The notes under the pieces were generated by a model. The model did no database searches and was not told the origin of the DNA. It was given only the letters and a program-made list of their open reading frames with translations. DNA of 64,000 nt. Source: Methanoculleus sp. UBA208. Its GTDB lineage: Archaea > Halobacteriota > Methanomicrobia > Methanomicrobiales > Methanoculleaceae. The DNA lies in contig NZ_DAFZ01000109.1 in NCBI RefSeq assembly GCF_002498065.1, positions 11,190 through 75,189 on the forward strand, written 5' to 3'. This document shows, in pieces, positions 44,854 through 54,398 of this stretch (the first letter of the stretch is position 1; every line of letters starts with the position of its first letter). The position numbers were made by a program, and so were the translations under genes.

Positions 44854-47800
44854 ACGCCAGGCGCGGGCCGCGCTCGACCATTCGGCGAGCAAGTGCGTCA
44901 CCGCCGGGGCGGGGACGGGGAAGACGCACGTCCTGGTCCAAAAATACCTCAGCCTGCTCGAGAGCGGGATCGGCGTCGGCAGCATCCTCGCGCTGACCTT
45001 CACCGAGAAGGCGGCCGGCGAGATGAAGGTCCGGGTCCGCCAGGCCATCGCGGAGAAGGAGGGCGAGCGGTGGGACGCGGTCCGCGACGAGTTTTTGTGG
45101 GCGAAGGTATCGACCTTCCACTCCTTCTGCGCCTCTGTCCTCCGTGAGTTCCCGCTCGAGGCCGGTGTGGGACCCGCCTTCGCCGTCCTCGACGAGCGGG
45201 AGGCGTTCCGGGTCCGCGAAGAGGCGGCCGAGGACCTCTTCCACGGCGATCCGCCCCCGGAGTGCCGTGATGCGGTGATCGGCGCCCTCCGGGCGGTCGG
45301 GGCCTATGAGCTGAAGAACTATCTCGAGCGGCTGTACTCACGCCGCGTGGCGGCGGAGGCGTTCTTTGCCACCCTCGCGCGGAGCGAAGAGGAGGTGCTC
45401 GACGCCTGGCGGGCGGCGGTGGAACGGCACCGGGAGGAGGCGCTTGCGGCCTTCTCCGACCGTGCGGGCCCCTCGATCGAGACGCTCCGGGACCTTGCCG
45501 CCCGCTACTCCGGCGACCGGGACCCGGGCGAGGAGTATCTCCGGGCCGTCGAGCCCTGCCTCGCGGGTGAGATCGCGGTCGCCGGACTTGCCGGGGTTCA
45601 CGACAATTCGCGCTTCCGCAAGAATATGGGGCAGAAGAAGAACTGGGCGGGGGACGACCTCGACAACCTCCGGACGGCCTACGGCGTCCTCAAGCAGTGC
45701 CTCAAGGACCACGCCGGAGCCCTTTCGCTCACCCTCGACCCGGAGGACCCCTTCACCCGGGCGACGTTCGACTTCCTCCGCGACCTCGGCACAGTCTTTT
45801 CTGCCTTTCTTGACGCGATCGATGCCGAGAAGCGGCGGCGTAACGCCCTCGACTTCGACGACCTGGTCGGCCGCACCCACCGGCTCTTTCGCGACCGCGA
45901 GGATATCCTTGCGGCGCACTTCCGGGACCGGTTCCGGTTCGTCCTGGTCGACGAGTTCCAGGACACCGATCCCGTCCAGAACGCCATCATCCGCGCTGTC
46001 CTCGGCGATTCCGCGAACCTCTTCATCGTCGGCGACCCGAAGCAGTCCATCTACCTCTTCCGGGAGGCCGACGTGACGCAGTTTGGGCATACCCGCGACC
46101 TGATCGAGCGCGATCTCGGCGGGGAGACGATAGCGCTCGACGTCAACTTCCGGAGCACGCCCGAGGTAGTCGGGTTCACGAACGCCGTCTTTTCCGCCCT
46201 GATGGCGGAGCCCGGACGGCCCTGGGAGTTCCTCTACGAACCGCTGCGTGCGAACCGCCATAGCGACACCGGCTCGGTCGAACTCCTCCTCTGTCCGAAG
46301 ATTAAAGGCCGGGCGGCCGGCCGCCGGGCCGAGGCGGAGATGGCGGCAAGAAAGATCCGGGCCATCGTCGAGCGGGGGGAAAAGCCGGTCTACTGCGACG
46401 GGGAGGCCCGGCCGGCGGGCTACGGCGACGTGGCCGTCCTGCTTGAGCGGCGGACGAACCTTGCCTACTACGAGTGGGCGCTCGGGCGCTACGGCGTCCC
46501 CTACCACGTCCACGCCGGGCTCGGGTTCTACGAGCGCCAGGAGGTCTACGACCTCTACAACATCCTCCGGTTCCTCACGAACTACCTTGACGACGCGGCG
46601 CTCTACGGCGTGTTGCGGTCGCCCTACTTCGGGTTCTCCGATGCCCGGCTCTTTCATATCGCCCGGGCGCCCGGGGATTCTCTCTGGAAACGGCTGCAGG
46701 CCGCGGCGGAGCCTGCGGCGGCGACCCTCCGGGGGTGGCTCTCGCTCTCCCGCAGGCTCCCGCCCGCCCGCCTCCTCCGCCGGATCGTCGACGAGTCGGG
46801 CATCTTCGTTGTCTTCGGCGGGATGGCCGGCGGCGAACAGGCCGCGGCGAACGTCGAGAAACTGATCGCCATCGCGAGGGAGGCCGACTGCTCCACGCTC
46901 GGGGAGTTTGTCGCGGAACTCGGGCGCTCTATCGACGGCGGGGAGCGCGAGGGGGATGCCCCCCTCGACGTTGTGTCGACGGATGCGGTCTCGATCATGA
47001 CGGTGCACGCCGCAAAGGGGCTCGAGTTCCCGGTCGTCGTCGTCCCCGACCTCGGGGAGACGCCGCGGTCCGGCGGGGGCACCATCATGGTGGAGGACGG
47101 GCTGCTGCTCGGGGTCTCGATACCGAACCCGGCAAACGACCACGAGCGCGAGGAGACGCCGGTCCTGACGATCCTCAGGGACGAGCACCGGGAGAAGGAG
47201 GAGGCCGAGCGCAAACGCCTCTTCTACGTCGCGGTCACCCGGGCGAAGGATCACCTCATCCTCTGCGGGGAGATGCCGGCCGAAGTCCCGGAGACCCTCG
47301 CGGAAGGGAAGACCCGGATGGCCTGGCTCGCACACTGCCTCGGGCTCTGCGATGAGGCCTGTGCCCGCGGTGAAGCCGTCCTCGAGAAGCTCCGCATCCC
47401 GCTCACCCTCGACCCCGCGGCGATCCCCGTCGACGTGCAGGAGACCGCCCCGGTCTATCTCCCGGTGCCGGACGACGTTCCCGCGGTGGTTGTCCCGGCG
47501 AGCATCCCCCCCGACGGGAGGGGGAGCGTGTCTACTCGGCAAGCGAGCTCGAGGCGTACCTCCGCGGCCCGGCGGGGTCCCGGCCCCCGGGGTTCGCCGC
47601 CGGAGATCCCCTGACCCGCGGTCTCGTCGTCCACGAGGTCTTCCGCGGCCGGGACCCCGCCGCGGTGCTGCGGCGCTACGGCATGGACCCCGCCCGGGCA
47701 GGAGAGTACCGGGAGCTCTACGACCGGTTCCTCGCGTCCCCCCTGATGCAGGGCATCGTCCGGGACCACCGCGAGGTGCCGTTTTCGGCGCGGGTGAACG

Positions 47801-48078
47801 GGTTCGCGTTCCGGGGAGCCATCGACCGGCTGGTGCAGCGGCCGGACGGCGCCTGGGCGCTCATCGACTACAAGACCGGGACGCCGGGGGATGCCGGGGA
47901 CTACGCGGTCCAGATGGCGGTCTACCGCCACGCCGCCGCCCGGATCCTCGGGGATTCGGTCACGCCCTACCTCTACTTCGTCGACGCCGACCGCTGGGTG
48001 GAAGTCGATGTTGACGAGGAGCAGGTTTTTGATGCGATAGAACGTGCGGTCAGGGGGATTGAAGAAGGGGATCTTTGA
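44840..48078 (+). CDS. AddA-like UvrD-family helicase with C-terminal nuclease domain, 1-base frameshift before the nuclease
   Basis: SF1 motifs are intact: Walker A TAGAGTGKT, VDEFQDTDPVQ, GDPKQSIYLFR, MTVHAAKGLEFPVV and VTRAKDHLI. The helicase frame reads to 47614, but true homology stops near 47515. From there the +1-shifted frame continues VYSASELEAYLRG and FRGAIDRLVQ, ALIDYKTG (nuclease motif) to the stop at 48076-48078. One base lost in C7 (47506-47512) or G5 (47520-47524) explains it; corrected length is exactly 1079 residues. If real, the helicase is made without its nuclease domain. Confidence 0.85.
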
Positions 48079-48139
48079 TGGCAGGGGACGAGGGGTGCCG
48101 GAGGGTATAAGTGGGCGGATGTATTATTCAAGAATAACT

Positions 48140-48424
48140 ATGCATCCCCTCGCCCAGATCCGGCAGAACCTGCGCACCCTCCGGGAACGCTACGGCGTGG
48201 CCCGTATTGGCATCTTCGGATCGGTTGTGCGGAACGAGGCCACCCCGGCAAGCGACATCGACATCCTGGTGGAGTTCCGGGAGGGAGAGGAGACGTTCGA
48301 TCACTTTATGGACCTCAAGTTCTACCTCGAAGACCTCCTGGGGCGAAGGACGGATCTCGTCATCGCCGACACCTTAAAGCCCCGCATCCGGGACGCCATC
48401 CTTGGCGAGGTCGTTTATGCCTAG
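48140..48424 (+). CDS. mntA: MNT-type minimal nucleotidyltransferase (MntA-like antitoxin)
   Basis: 94 residues from MHPLAQIRQN. The nucleotidyltransferase core FGSVVRNEATPASDIDILVEF is complete (Gly27-Ser28, Asp39 and Asp41). MntA enzymes adenylylate the cognate HEPN RNase and neutralise it. It overlaps the HEPN gene by 8 bp, the usual operon. ATGs at 48119 or further upstream are less likely because the motif spacing matches family members starting MHPL, as at 63156. Confidence 0.88.
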   Translation: MHPLAQIRQNLRTLRERYGVARIGIFGSVVRNEATPASDIDILVEFREGEETFDHFMDLKFYLEDLLGRRTDLVIADTLKPRIRDAILGEVVYA

Positions 48425-48754
48425 GGATCTCCTGCTGTATCTTGAGGATATCCGCGATGCCATCGCCTCAATCCGCTCTTATGTAGGTAACCGAACGTTT
48501 GAGGAACTCGTGGGCGATCGCATGCGCCTCGACGCCGTCGTGCTCAGATTTGTTACCATCGGGGAAGCGACAAAACAGATTCCCACGAGCGTCACCGCCC
48601 GTCACCCGGAGATCGAATGGCGAAAGATTGCCGGGCTCCGTGATATCAGCGTTCACTCCTATTATGCGGTGAAACGATTCCCTGGGATATCATCCAGACC
48701 AAACTCGGTCCCCTGGAGGACGCGATAGAGACGATGATCCAAGAAGAGGAGTAA
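48417..48754 (+). CDS. hepT: HEPN-domain (HepT-like) toxin, 3' end frameshifted
   Basis: From MPRDLLLYLE. The RNase motif RDISVHSY (Arg75, His80, Tyr82; R-x4-H-x-Y) is intact. Two codons later the frame diverts to a stop at 48726-48728. The other frame carries WDIIQTKLGPLEDAI and IQEEE to TAA at 48752-48754, which is the normal HepT C-terminus. One base missing near 48671-48683 explains this; corrected length 112 residues. With the lesion real, the toxin would lack its last helix. Confidence 0.78.
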
Positions 48755-48863
48755 CGGCAGGTCGATGGGTCCTCACCCGCGGTGGTGTACCAGCCGAGAA
48801 CGAGCCGTGTCGCGGGCACGCCGGCACCTCTGCGCACGGCCTCCGGTTCTCCGCCCTCACCGC

Positions 48864-49025
48864 TCAGTCGTACAGCCCTATCGCCAGGTAGTCGTCGTCC
48901 GAGAGCTCGTCCCAGAGTTCGAGGACGACCGAGCCGTCGTCAAGGACATCGCCCGGGATCACCCAGTCGGAATCGACTTCCGTGACCTCTTCAACCCCCT
49001 CCGGGGTTCTCACGAGCACCTTCAT
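48864..49025 (-). CDS. Small acidic protein (53 aa)
   Basis: Fifty-three residues from the ATG at 49023-49025: MKVLVRTPEGVEEVTEVDSD at the start and a strongly acidic C-terminal half (ELWDELSDDDYLAIGLYD). Codon use is like neighbouring core genes, with strong third-position GC. No known domain. It could be a small regulatory subunit, but there is no evidence. Confidence 0.6.
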   Translation of the reverse strand: MKVLVRTPEGVEEVTEVDSDWVIPGDVLDDGSVVLELWDELSDDDYLAIGLYD

Positions 49026-49254
49026 TGCGCTGTCTCCGTTCTGCGGCCAGCCCCATCGGAATTCTCTGTATCATGTTGCCGTAAGGCCGTATGCAGCGGC
49101 CGGAGATCTCCCCCGGCCGGATAAAAACCTTCCCGTTCCGCAGGGTATGCCGGCCCCCGGCGGTGCAGGTCCTTCCGTGACGGGGTCTGCACCACTGAAT
49201 GCCTATCCCCCCTTTACCGGCTTATCGCCGCCGGCGTTCCGGCCATGCCGCCCT

Positions 49255-51450
49255 TCAGACCTCGTATGCCATGTATATCAAGTTTGCACAGACCACCCGG
49301 AGCATGAGTTTTGCGGGCGAGGGAGGGATATGCCCGGAGAACTGCGTCCAGGCTTCCTCGATCATCCCCACCGCCTCCTCCGTACACCTCTCCACCGCTC
49401 CGGACTTCCTGACCAGCGCTATCCCCTCGGCCAGAACCGCTTCGTCCTCCCGCAACGCAGGGGTGCAGAGGATCTCCTTGAGCCTCTCCGACTCCGTGCT
49501 GTCGAGCATCCCGATCGCCCGGATGATCGCGTACGTCGGTTTCCCCGCCTTCAGGTCCTCGCCCTGCACCTTCCGCCACTCCGGCGAGTCGCTGAAGTTC
49601 AGCACGTCGTCGATGATCTGAAAGACGATGCCCATCGCCCTGCCAAACGAGAGACAGGCCTCCTTCTTCTCGTCGGCAAGGTCCAGGAATATCGCCGAGA
49701 GGGCGGCGACCCCTTCGGTGGCCGAAGCGGTCTTGTAGGAGTACATCTGCAGCAGCTGCGCATCGAGGCTGTTTTCCAGCCACCGGTCGAGGTTCTCCCG
49801 CGATATGTTCCCCGACCAGTAGATGTCCTGGGCCTGGCCGAGATGGGCTTTGAGCGACGTCTCGGTCATCAGCGTCAGGATCCTGTAGCGCTGCTCTGCC
49901 GTCAGCCCCCCGGACCGGGCCACGACGCTCTGCGGGAAGAAGTACAGGGTGCTTGCCGCATTGATGGCCACATCAGTGCCGTAGCGGATGTGAACGGACT
50001 CCTCTCCCCGGCGGAGAAGCGACTGGTCCTCGATGTCGTCGATGATGAGCGCAGAGGTGTGCAGGAGCTCGGTGAGGATGAAGAGCCGTTCGATCTCCTC
50101 GTTCATCGCGACCCCCATCGACCCGGCGATCAGGAACCCGAATATCGGTCTCCAGTGTTTTCCGTTCCGCGACAGGAGGTCCCATACCGGCTTTGCAATC
50201 GTCTCGGTCATCGGCGTGCAGTCCAGTATCGGCTGGTGCCTGCCGAATATGGCGTCGCACCACTCGCAATCGATGGTTTTTGGCAACATCCCGGCCAGTC
50301 CGGCGTCGATCTTCTCGTGGAACCGGGCGAGGAAGTCGGAGAGGTTCCGTATGTAGCCGCACCCGTAGACCTCGAGCTGCCCCCGTCCCGAGACCCCGGC
50401 ACCGCCGATCTCGCCGGAGACCGTTCCCGACCCTTCCCAGATGCCGCCCGATATCCCGATCAGTTCGATCTCCTGCGCATCGGTATCGGGCGAAAAGACC
50501 AGCCGGCACCCGATCCCGGGAACGGTGAACGCCCACTCGACAGGGTAGCGGATGTGGGTCGTTTTACTCTCCCAGAACCGCAGGGGTTCGAGCCCGAACT
50601 CCGGGAAGTACCTCGCATCATCTCCCTCAAAGAGGACACAGAACTTCGCTTCGGTCTCGCCCGACTCGATGTTCTTGCGGTGCATGAAGAGCAGGCTCCG
50701 GCCGTCGTCGAGGCTGATGCCGCACCATTCCCAGCCGAGGGGGTCGGACCGCCCGTCCCGGTTCTTCTTCGCGAACCACGCATCCCCGCCTGCCTGGCAG
50801 TCGAACCACGCCTCTCCCCCGATCTCCTCGTCCCCGTACCGGCCTTTCAGCGAGAGCCGGGGGCAGGTCACGTAGTCCATGCCGAGCCCTTCTCCGCCGG
50901 GGAGCAGGGCGGGGATGTCGACGAACGGGACCTGTGGTTCGAGGAGGAGGGAGACGGGCTGCCCGCTTTCCGGGTCCGCGAACGATACCGATATCGATGA
51001 CGGTGCAAACGAGAGAGCCGCGGTCTCCCAGGCCACCCCGTCCGGGGCGACCCGCATCGGCCCTTCCGGTGAGAAAAACGGCCGGTACAGCCCATACTCG
51101 GCGATCTCTTTCTGTATCGTCTCGGCTATGCACCTGTTGATCCCGAACTCCTCCGGGATGTCCCCGAGCCTCTCCAGGTACCAGGCACGCGATGTCTCGT
51201 CGAGGAGAATCTCTTTGCCGTGTTCTCCCGTTCCCGGATCGACGACGGAGCAGAGATACATCGAGCCCGGCGTGCCGTCGTCCGGCAGGTTCAGCGAGAA
51301 GAAGCAGACGACGAAATTCCTCCTCCGGCAGGCCGCCCCTTCGAAGAACCCCCGGATGTACCACCACTTTACGAACGGACTTTCATCGCCGGGGCGGTTG
51401 AATACGGATGGGTGAAGAGGGAAAATCTGATCGCTGTTTTGTCCGGTGAT
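49255..51450 (-). CDS. CrtC/AttH-like (lipocalin-type) domain fused to a trans-prenyl diphosphate synthase
   Basis: 731 residues as proposed. Residues about 20-370 match the CrtC / hydroxyneurosporene-synthase-like family (KWWYIRGFFEG, FVVCFFSLN, WFDCQAGG). Residues about 375-731 are a prenyl synthase: NGKHWRPIFG for IPP binding, DDIED (first Asp-rich motif, near 470) and DDVLN (second, near 615), then GEDLKAGKPT. The first ATG (51259-51261) lies inside the CrtC fold, so translation must begin upstream, where no ATG, GTG or TTG exists in frame. An ATC at 51448-51450 stands six bases after GGAGGGG. The second motif lacks the last Asp. Confidence 0.8.
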   Translation of the reverse strand: MTGQNSDQIFPLHPSVFNRPGDESPFVKWWYIRGFFEGAACRRRNFVVCFFSLNLPDDGTPGSMYLCSVVDPGTGEHGKEILLDETSRAWYLERLGDIPEEFGINRCIAETIQKEIAEYGLYRPFFSPEGPMRVAPDGVAWETAALSFAPSSISVSFADPESGQPVSLLLEPQVPFVDIPALLPGGEGLGMDYVTCPRLSLKGRYGDEEIGGEAWFDCQAGGDAWFAKKNRDGRSDPLGWEWCGISLDDGRSLLFMHRKNIESGETEAKFCVLFEGDDARYFPEFGLEPLRFWESKTTHIRYPVEWAFTVPGIGCRLVFSPDTDAQEIELIGISGGIWEGSGTVSGEIGGAGVSGRGQLEVYGCGYIRNLSDFLARFHEKIDAGLAGMLPKTIDCEWCDAIFGRHQPILDCTPMTETIAKPVWDLLSRNGKHWRPIFGFLIAGSMGVAMNEEIERLFILTELLHTSALIIDDIEDQSLLRRGEESVHIRYGTDVAINAASTLYFFPQSVVARSGGLTAEQRYRILTLMTETSLKAHLGQAQDIYWSGNISRENLDRWLENSLDAQLLQMYSYKTASATEGVAALSAIFLDLADEKKEACLSFGRAMGIVFQIIDDVLNFSDSPEWRKVQGEDLKAGKPTYAIIRAIGMLDSTESERLKEILCTPALREDEAVLAEGIALVRKSGAVERCTEEAVGMIEEAWTQFSGHIPPSPAKLMLRVVCANLIYMAYEV

Positions 51451-51456
51451 CGCTTT

Positions 51457-51497
51457 CCCCTCCGCTGGTTATGACTCAGATTCTTACGCTATATAAT
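51457..51497 (-). promoter_or_regulatory. Promoter and ribosome-binding site of the fusion gene
   Basis: On the minus strand TTATATAG at 51490-51497 predicts a start near 51467; GGAGGGG at 51457-51463 follows, six bases before the ATC proposed as start codon. So the fusion gene has its own promoter although it lies 93 bp behind the phosphotransferase gene. Between them a TTCCGGA/TCCGGAA inverted repeat (about 51510-51535) may terminate the upstream transcript. Confidence 0.5.
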
Positions 51498-51543
51498 GAT
51501 TGGGAAATTCCGGAAGGGGATCGGATCCGGAAAATAAATGAAA

Positions 51544-54198
51544 TCAGGATTTCTTTAACCCATCCACCCTCACCGTCCCGAGGCTGCCGTCCACCTCCAC
51601 CACCTGCCCGTCCGAGAGCATCGCGGTTGCGTTCTCGATGCCGACAACGCAGGGTTTTCCGTACTCGCGGGCGATGATCGAACCGTGCTGCAGGAGCCCG
51701 CCCACCTCGAGGACGATGCCGCCCGCGGTGATGAACAGCGGCGTCCACCCGGGGTCCGCCGCCCCGATCACGAGGATCTCCCCCGGACGGACCTCTTTTT
51801 CGCCGGGGTAGCGGAGCACTTTCACCGGGCCGCAGGCCATCCCCCCCGAGACGCCGTAGCCCCGGAGTTCACCGGGCCCCGGTTCCCTGGCCGGCGGCCT
51901 CCGGATACGTCCCCGGGAATCGATGAGCGCGGGGAAACGACGGCACCTCTCGACCCGCACGTAGTCCGCCCGGTTCTTCTCCACCACCGCTCGCAGGTCC
52001 GCACCGGGGTTCTCAAGGGCGTCGCGGACGTCCTCGACGGCGAGGAGAAAGACGTCTTCTGCGGCGCCGATCCGGCCCGCGGATGCCAGGCGCCGGCCGT
52101 TCTCGAGCGCTCTCTTCCGGACGCGCCCCGTCACCGTGACCAGGTAGTGCTTGTGGTCTTCGCGCAACCCCCCGAAGTTCTCGAGCACCCCGGAGAGGTG
52201 CCTGAAGTACCGGGCTTTCAGGCGGCCCTGCTTCCGGAAGTAGCCGTAAAGCTCCGCATACGCCCGCTCCCGGTCCCGTTGCATCTCGAGGAACCGCTCG
52301 CCCGGGCTCATCGCCCCGCCGCTGGCAGGGTGGAGGTTTTTGATCTGGGCCAGGAGAAGCAGGCGGTCGCCCGCATACCCCTTCGCGGCAGGGTCGATCT
52401 CGCGCGGGCCCCGGCACCCGTAGGCCTTCATGAACTCCCCCCACGCTTCCATGAACGGTCCGGGCATCTCTCTGCGCTCTATGCGTTCTTCGAGGGCAGG
52501 CAGATCCAGGAAGAGCGCCGGGTCGACCTGCTCTGCAAGGCGGTGCATGGAGCGGCCCATCCGCGTCGTGACGTTTTCCGGGTGCGCCCGGTCCAGCCGT
52601 TCCGCCAGCATCCGGATCTCCCGTGGTTCGTCTGCAACCATCCGCCGCAGGAGCAGGCGGGCGGCCTCTGAGCAGATCAGCGTGGCTCCCGTAGACTCTT
52701 TGACGAGCCGGACGACCAGCCGGCCCGATTTCTCGCAGAACCCCTGCAGGTCCGGGGTTGTTGCGTCGAGTTCCTCAATGGCGGCTTCAAACGCCGTAAC
52801 CCTCTCTGCATACCACCGTTGCAGGCGGCCGGGGAAGAGGAAGCCCAGCACCGATCTCCCGATCAGGTCCTTTGAGCGCCAGAGCGATGAAGAGACGATC
52901 CGGTTCATCAGTCCGGGCCTCTCCGGGTTTTGCCACTCCCGCGGATCGAGATTGCGCAGCACCTCCGCCGTCGATGCATCAAGCCCCTCGAACTGCAGGG
53001 CGATCATCCAGGGCTTCTCCAGCCAGAGGAGGTTCGAGACGTTGAGATAGATCCTCCCGCCGAGCGTCTGCCCGAGGCCTTCTTCGATGTCGCTGCCGAT
53101 CCCGGCAACGCCCGTCAGCTCTTCGAGCGTGTACGCGAGAATCCGGTCGAGCCACGACGACCCGAAGGGCGTGAGAGACCCCTGCATGCCGTGCTCGATC
53201 AGGGTGACGTCCATGTAGAGGCGGGCGGGTTCTCCGGGCGGGGTCATGAGCCTCTTATCAAGCGGGAGAAGCGCCGTCACCGGCCGGGCCTGCAGGAGAA
53301 AGCAGGCATCCCCGGAGAACGTCCACTCGACATCGACCGGATGGCCGAAGAGGGACTCGGTCTCCAGCACCAGGTCGCGCAGCCGGCAGACCTCCTCTTC
53401 GGTGAGCGACCACTCATCGGTGCGGTAGCCGGCCCGCTCCTCGATACCGCCGCCGGGCGAGAAGAAGAGCGAGACCTGCTTTCCGCCCCGCCGTTTCGCG
53501 AGGATCCCGTCCCCATGTTCGACGACGAACAGGTCGGGCGTGGCCCGTCCCGAGACGATGCTTTCGCCGAGGCCCCAGTTCGCGTTGACGACGACTTCGT
53601 CTAACGAGTTGGTCTCCGGGTTTGCCGAGAAGGCGACCCCCGATGCCCTGCTCTCCACGAGGTGCTGGACGATGACCGCGATCCCGGCATCGCGGGCCGG
53701 GAGGCCCGACTCTCTTTGGTACGCAAAGACCCGGGGCTCGAACCGGGACGCATATACGTCCCGTAAGGCCGATTCCAGCGCCTCTTTTCGGATCCCGAGC
53801 CGCGTCCGGTACATGCCTGCGGCTGCGGCACCTGCCAGGTCCTCGTCGGCTGCGGACGAGCGGACGGCGTACAGCCCGTCCGGCAGCCGGTCCAGCGCCC
53901 GGTGCAGCCCTTCCCGCTGGCAGTCCGAGAACGCGAGCGTGCCGCACGCCGCGGCGACCTGCCGGATTGCTGCGTCCCGTTCTCCGTCGTCGGCGGAGAG
54001 CAGGTTCTGCCAGGCGCCGGTCTTTTGGAGCGCTGCCGTCCACTCCGCAAAAAAGTCCGCCGTGAGAACGAACCCCGGCGGGACGGGGAGGCCGGCCCGG
54101 ATCATCCGGTGCAGCGATGCCGCCTTCCCTCCCATGGCCCTGCCGGTATCGGCACCCCTGTCGCCGAGGAATATGACGGAACCGCTGCAGCCATCCAT
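51544..54198 (-). CDS. PEP-synthase/PPDK-like phosphotransferase (rifampin-phosphotransferase-like architecture)
   Basis: 884 residues. An N-terminal ATP-binding PPDK domain (about 1-320: GGKAASLHRM, YAVRSSAADEDLAG, QLLQARPV-like FLLQARPV), a long middle domain (about 320-770) unlike PEP synthase, and a C-terminal swivelling phosphohistidine domain with LLQHGSIIAREYG (His near 837). This three-part layout is that of rifampin phosphotransferase rather than PEP synthase, where a TIM-barrel follows the His domain. The true substrate is unknown. The next gene downstream is the CrtC/prenyl-synthase fusion, so a hydroxylated isoprenoid is one hypothesis. Confidence 0.83.
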   Translation of the reverse strand: MDGCSGSVIFLGDRGADTGRAMGGKAASLHRMIRAGLPVPPGFVLTADFFAEWTAALQKTGAWQNLLSADDGERDAAIRQVAAACGTLAFSDCQREGLHRALDRLPDGLYAVRSSAADEDLAGAAAAGMYRTRLGIRKEALESALRDVYASRFEPRVFAYQRESGLPARDAGIAVIVQHLVESRASGVAFSANPETNSLDEVVVNANWGLGESIVSGRATPDLFVVEHGDGILAKRRGGKQVSLFFSPGGGIEERAGYRTDEWSLTEEEVCRLRDLVLETESLFGHPVDVEWTFSGDACFLLQARPVTALLPLDKRLMTPPGEPARLYMDVTLIEHGMQGSLTPFGSSWLDRILAYTLEELTGVAGIGSDIEEGLGQTLGGRIYLNVSNLLWLEKPWMIALQFEGLDASTAEVLRNLDPREWQNPERPGLMNRIVSSSLWRSKDLIGRSVLGFLFPGRLQRWYAERVTAFEAAIEELDATTPDLQGFCEKSGRLVVRLVKESTGATLICSEAARLLLRRMVADEPREIRMLAERLDRAHPENVTTRMGRSMHRLAEQVDPALFLDLPALEERIERREMPGPFMEAWGEFMKAYGCRGPREIDPAAKGYAGDRLLLLAQIKNLHPASGGAMSPGERFLEMQRDRERAYAELYGYFRKQGRLKARYFRHLSGVLENFGGLREDHKHYLVTVTGRVRKRALENGRRLASAGRIGAAEDVFLLAVEDVRDALENPGADLRAVVEKNRADYVRVERCRRFPALIDSRGRIRRPPAREPGPGELRGYGVSGGMACGPVKVLRYPGEKEVRPGEILVIGAADPGWTPLFITAGGIVLEVGGLLQHGSIIAREYGKPCVVGIENATAMLSDGQVVEVDGSLGTVRVDGLKKS

Positions 54199-54288
54199 GC
54201 TTAGAGGTTAATTTGCCTCTCCGCAGTTATGTGCATTGCCATGGACGGGCGGAGGGTAAACCGCCGTGCTCTCCCGGATCGCCCATCG

Positions 54289-54309
54289 CCATTGCCTTCC
54301 GGGCAATGG
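54289..54309. repeat. Hairpin in divergent promoter region
   Basis: CCATTGCC/GGCAATGG stems of 8 bp with a 5-base loop. It lies between the divergent phosphotransferase and multi-PAS genes. No match to the larger repeat family linkers. It may be regulatory. Confidence 0.4.
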
Positions 54310-54398
54310 GGGAGGCGGATCTTTCCGGGTTAAGGGGTTTCCACAATCATATATACATAATAAAGACAGGATCCCTTTGTGCAAGTGGAGTCCTGCCG

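Noticed and set aside
45338..47542. 734-codon frame opposite the AddA-like gene
   Set aside because: Antisense shadow; the helicase motifs are on the plus strand.
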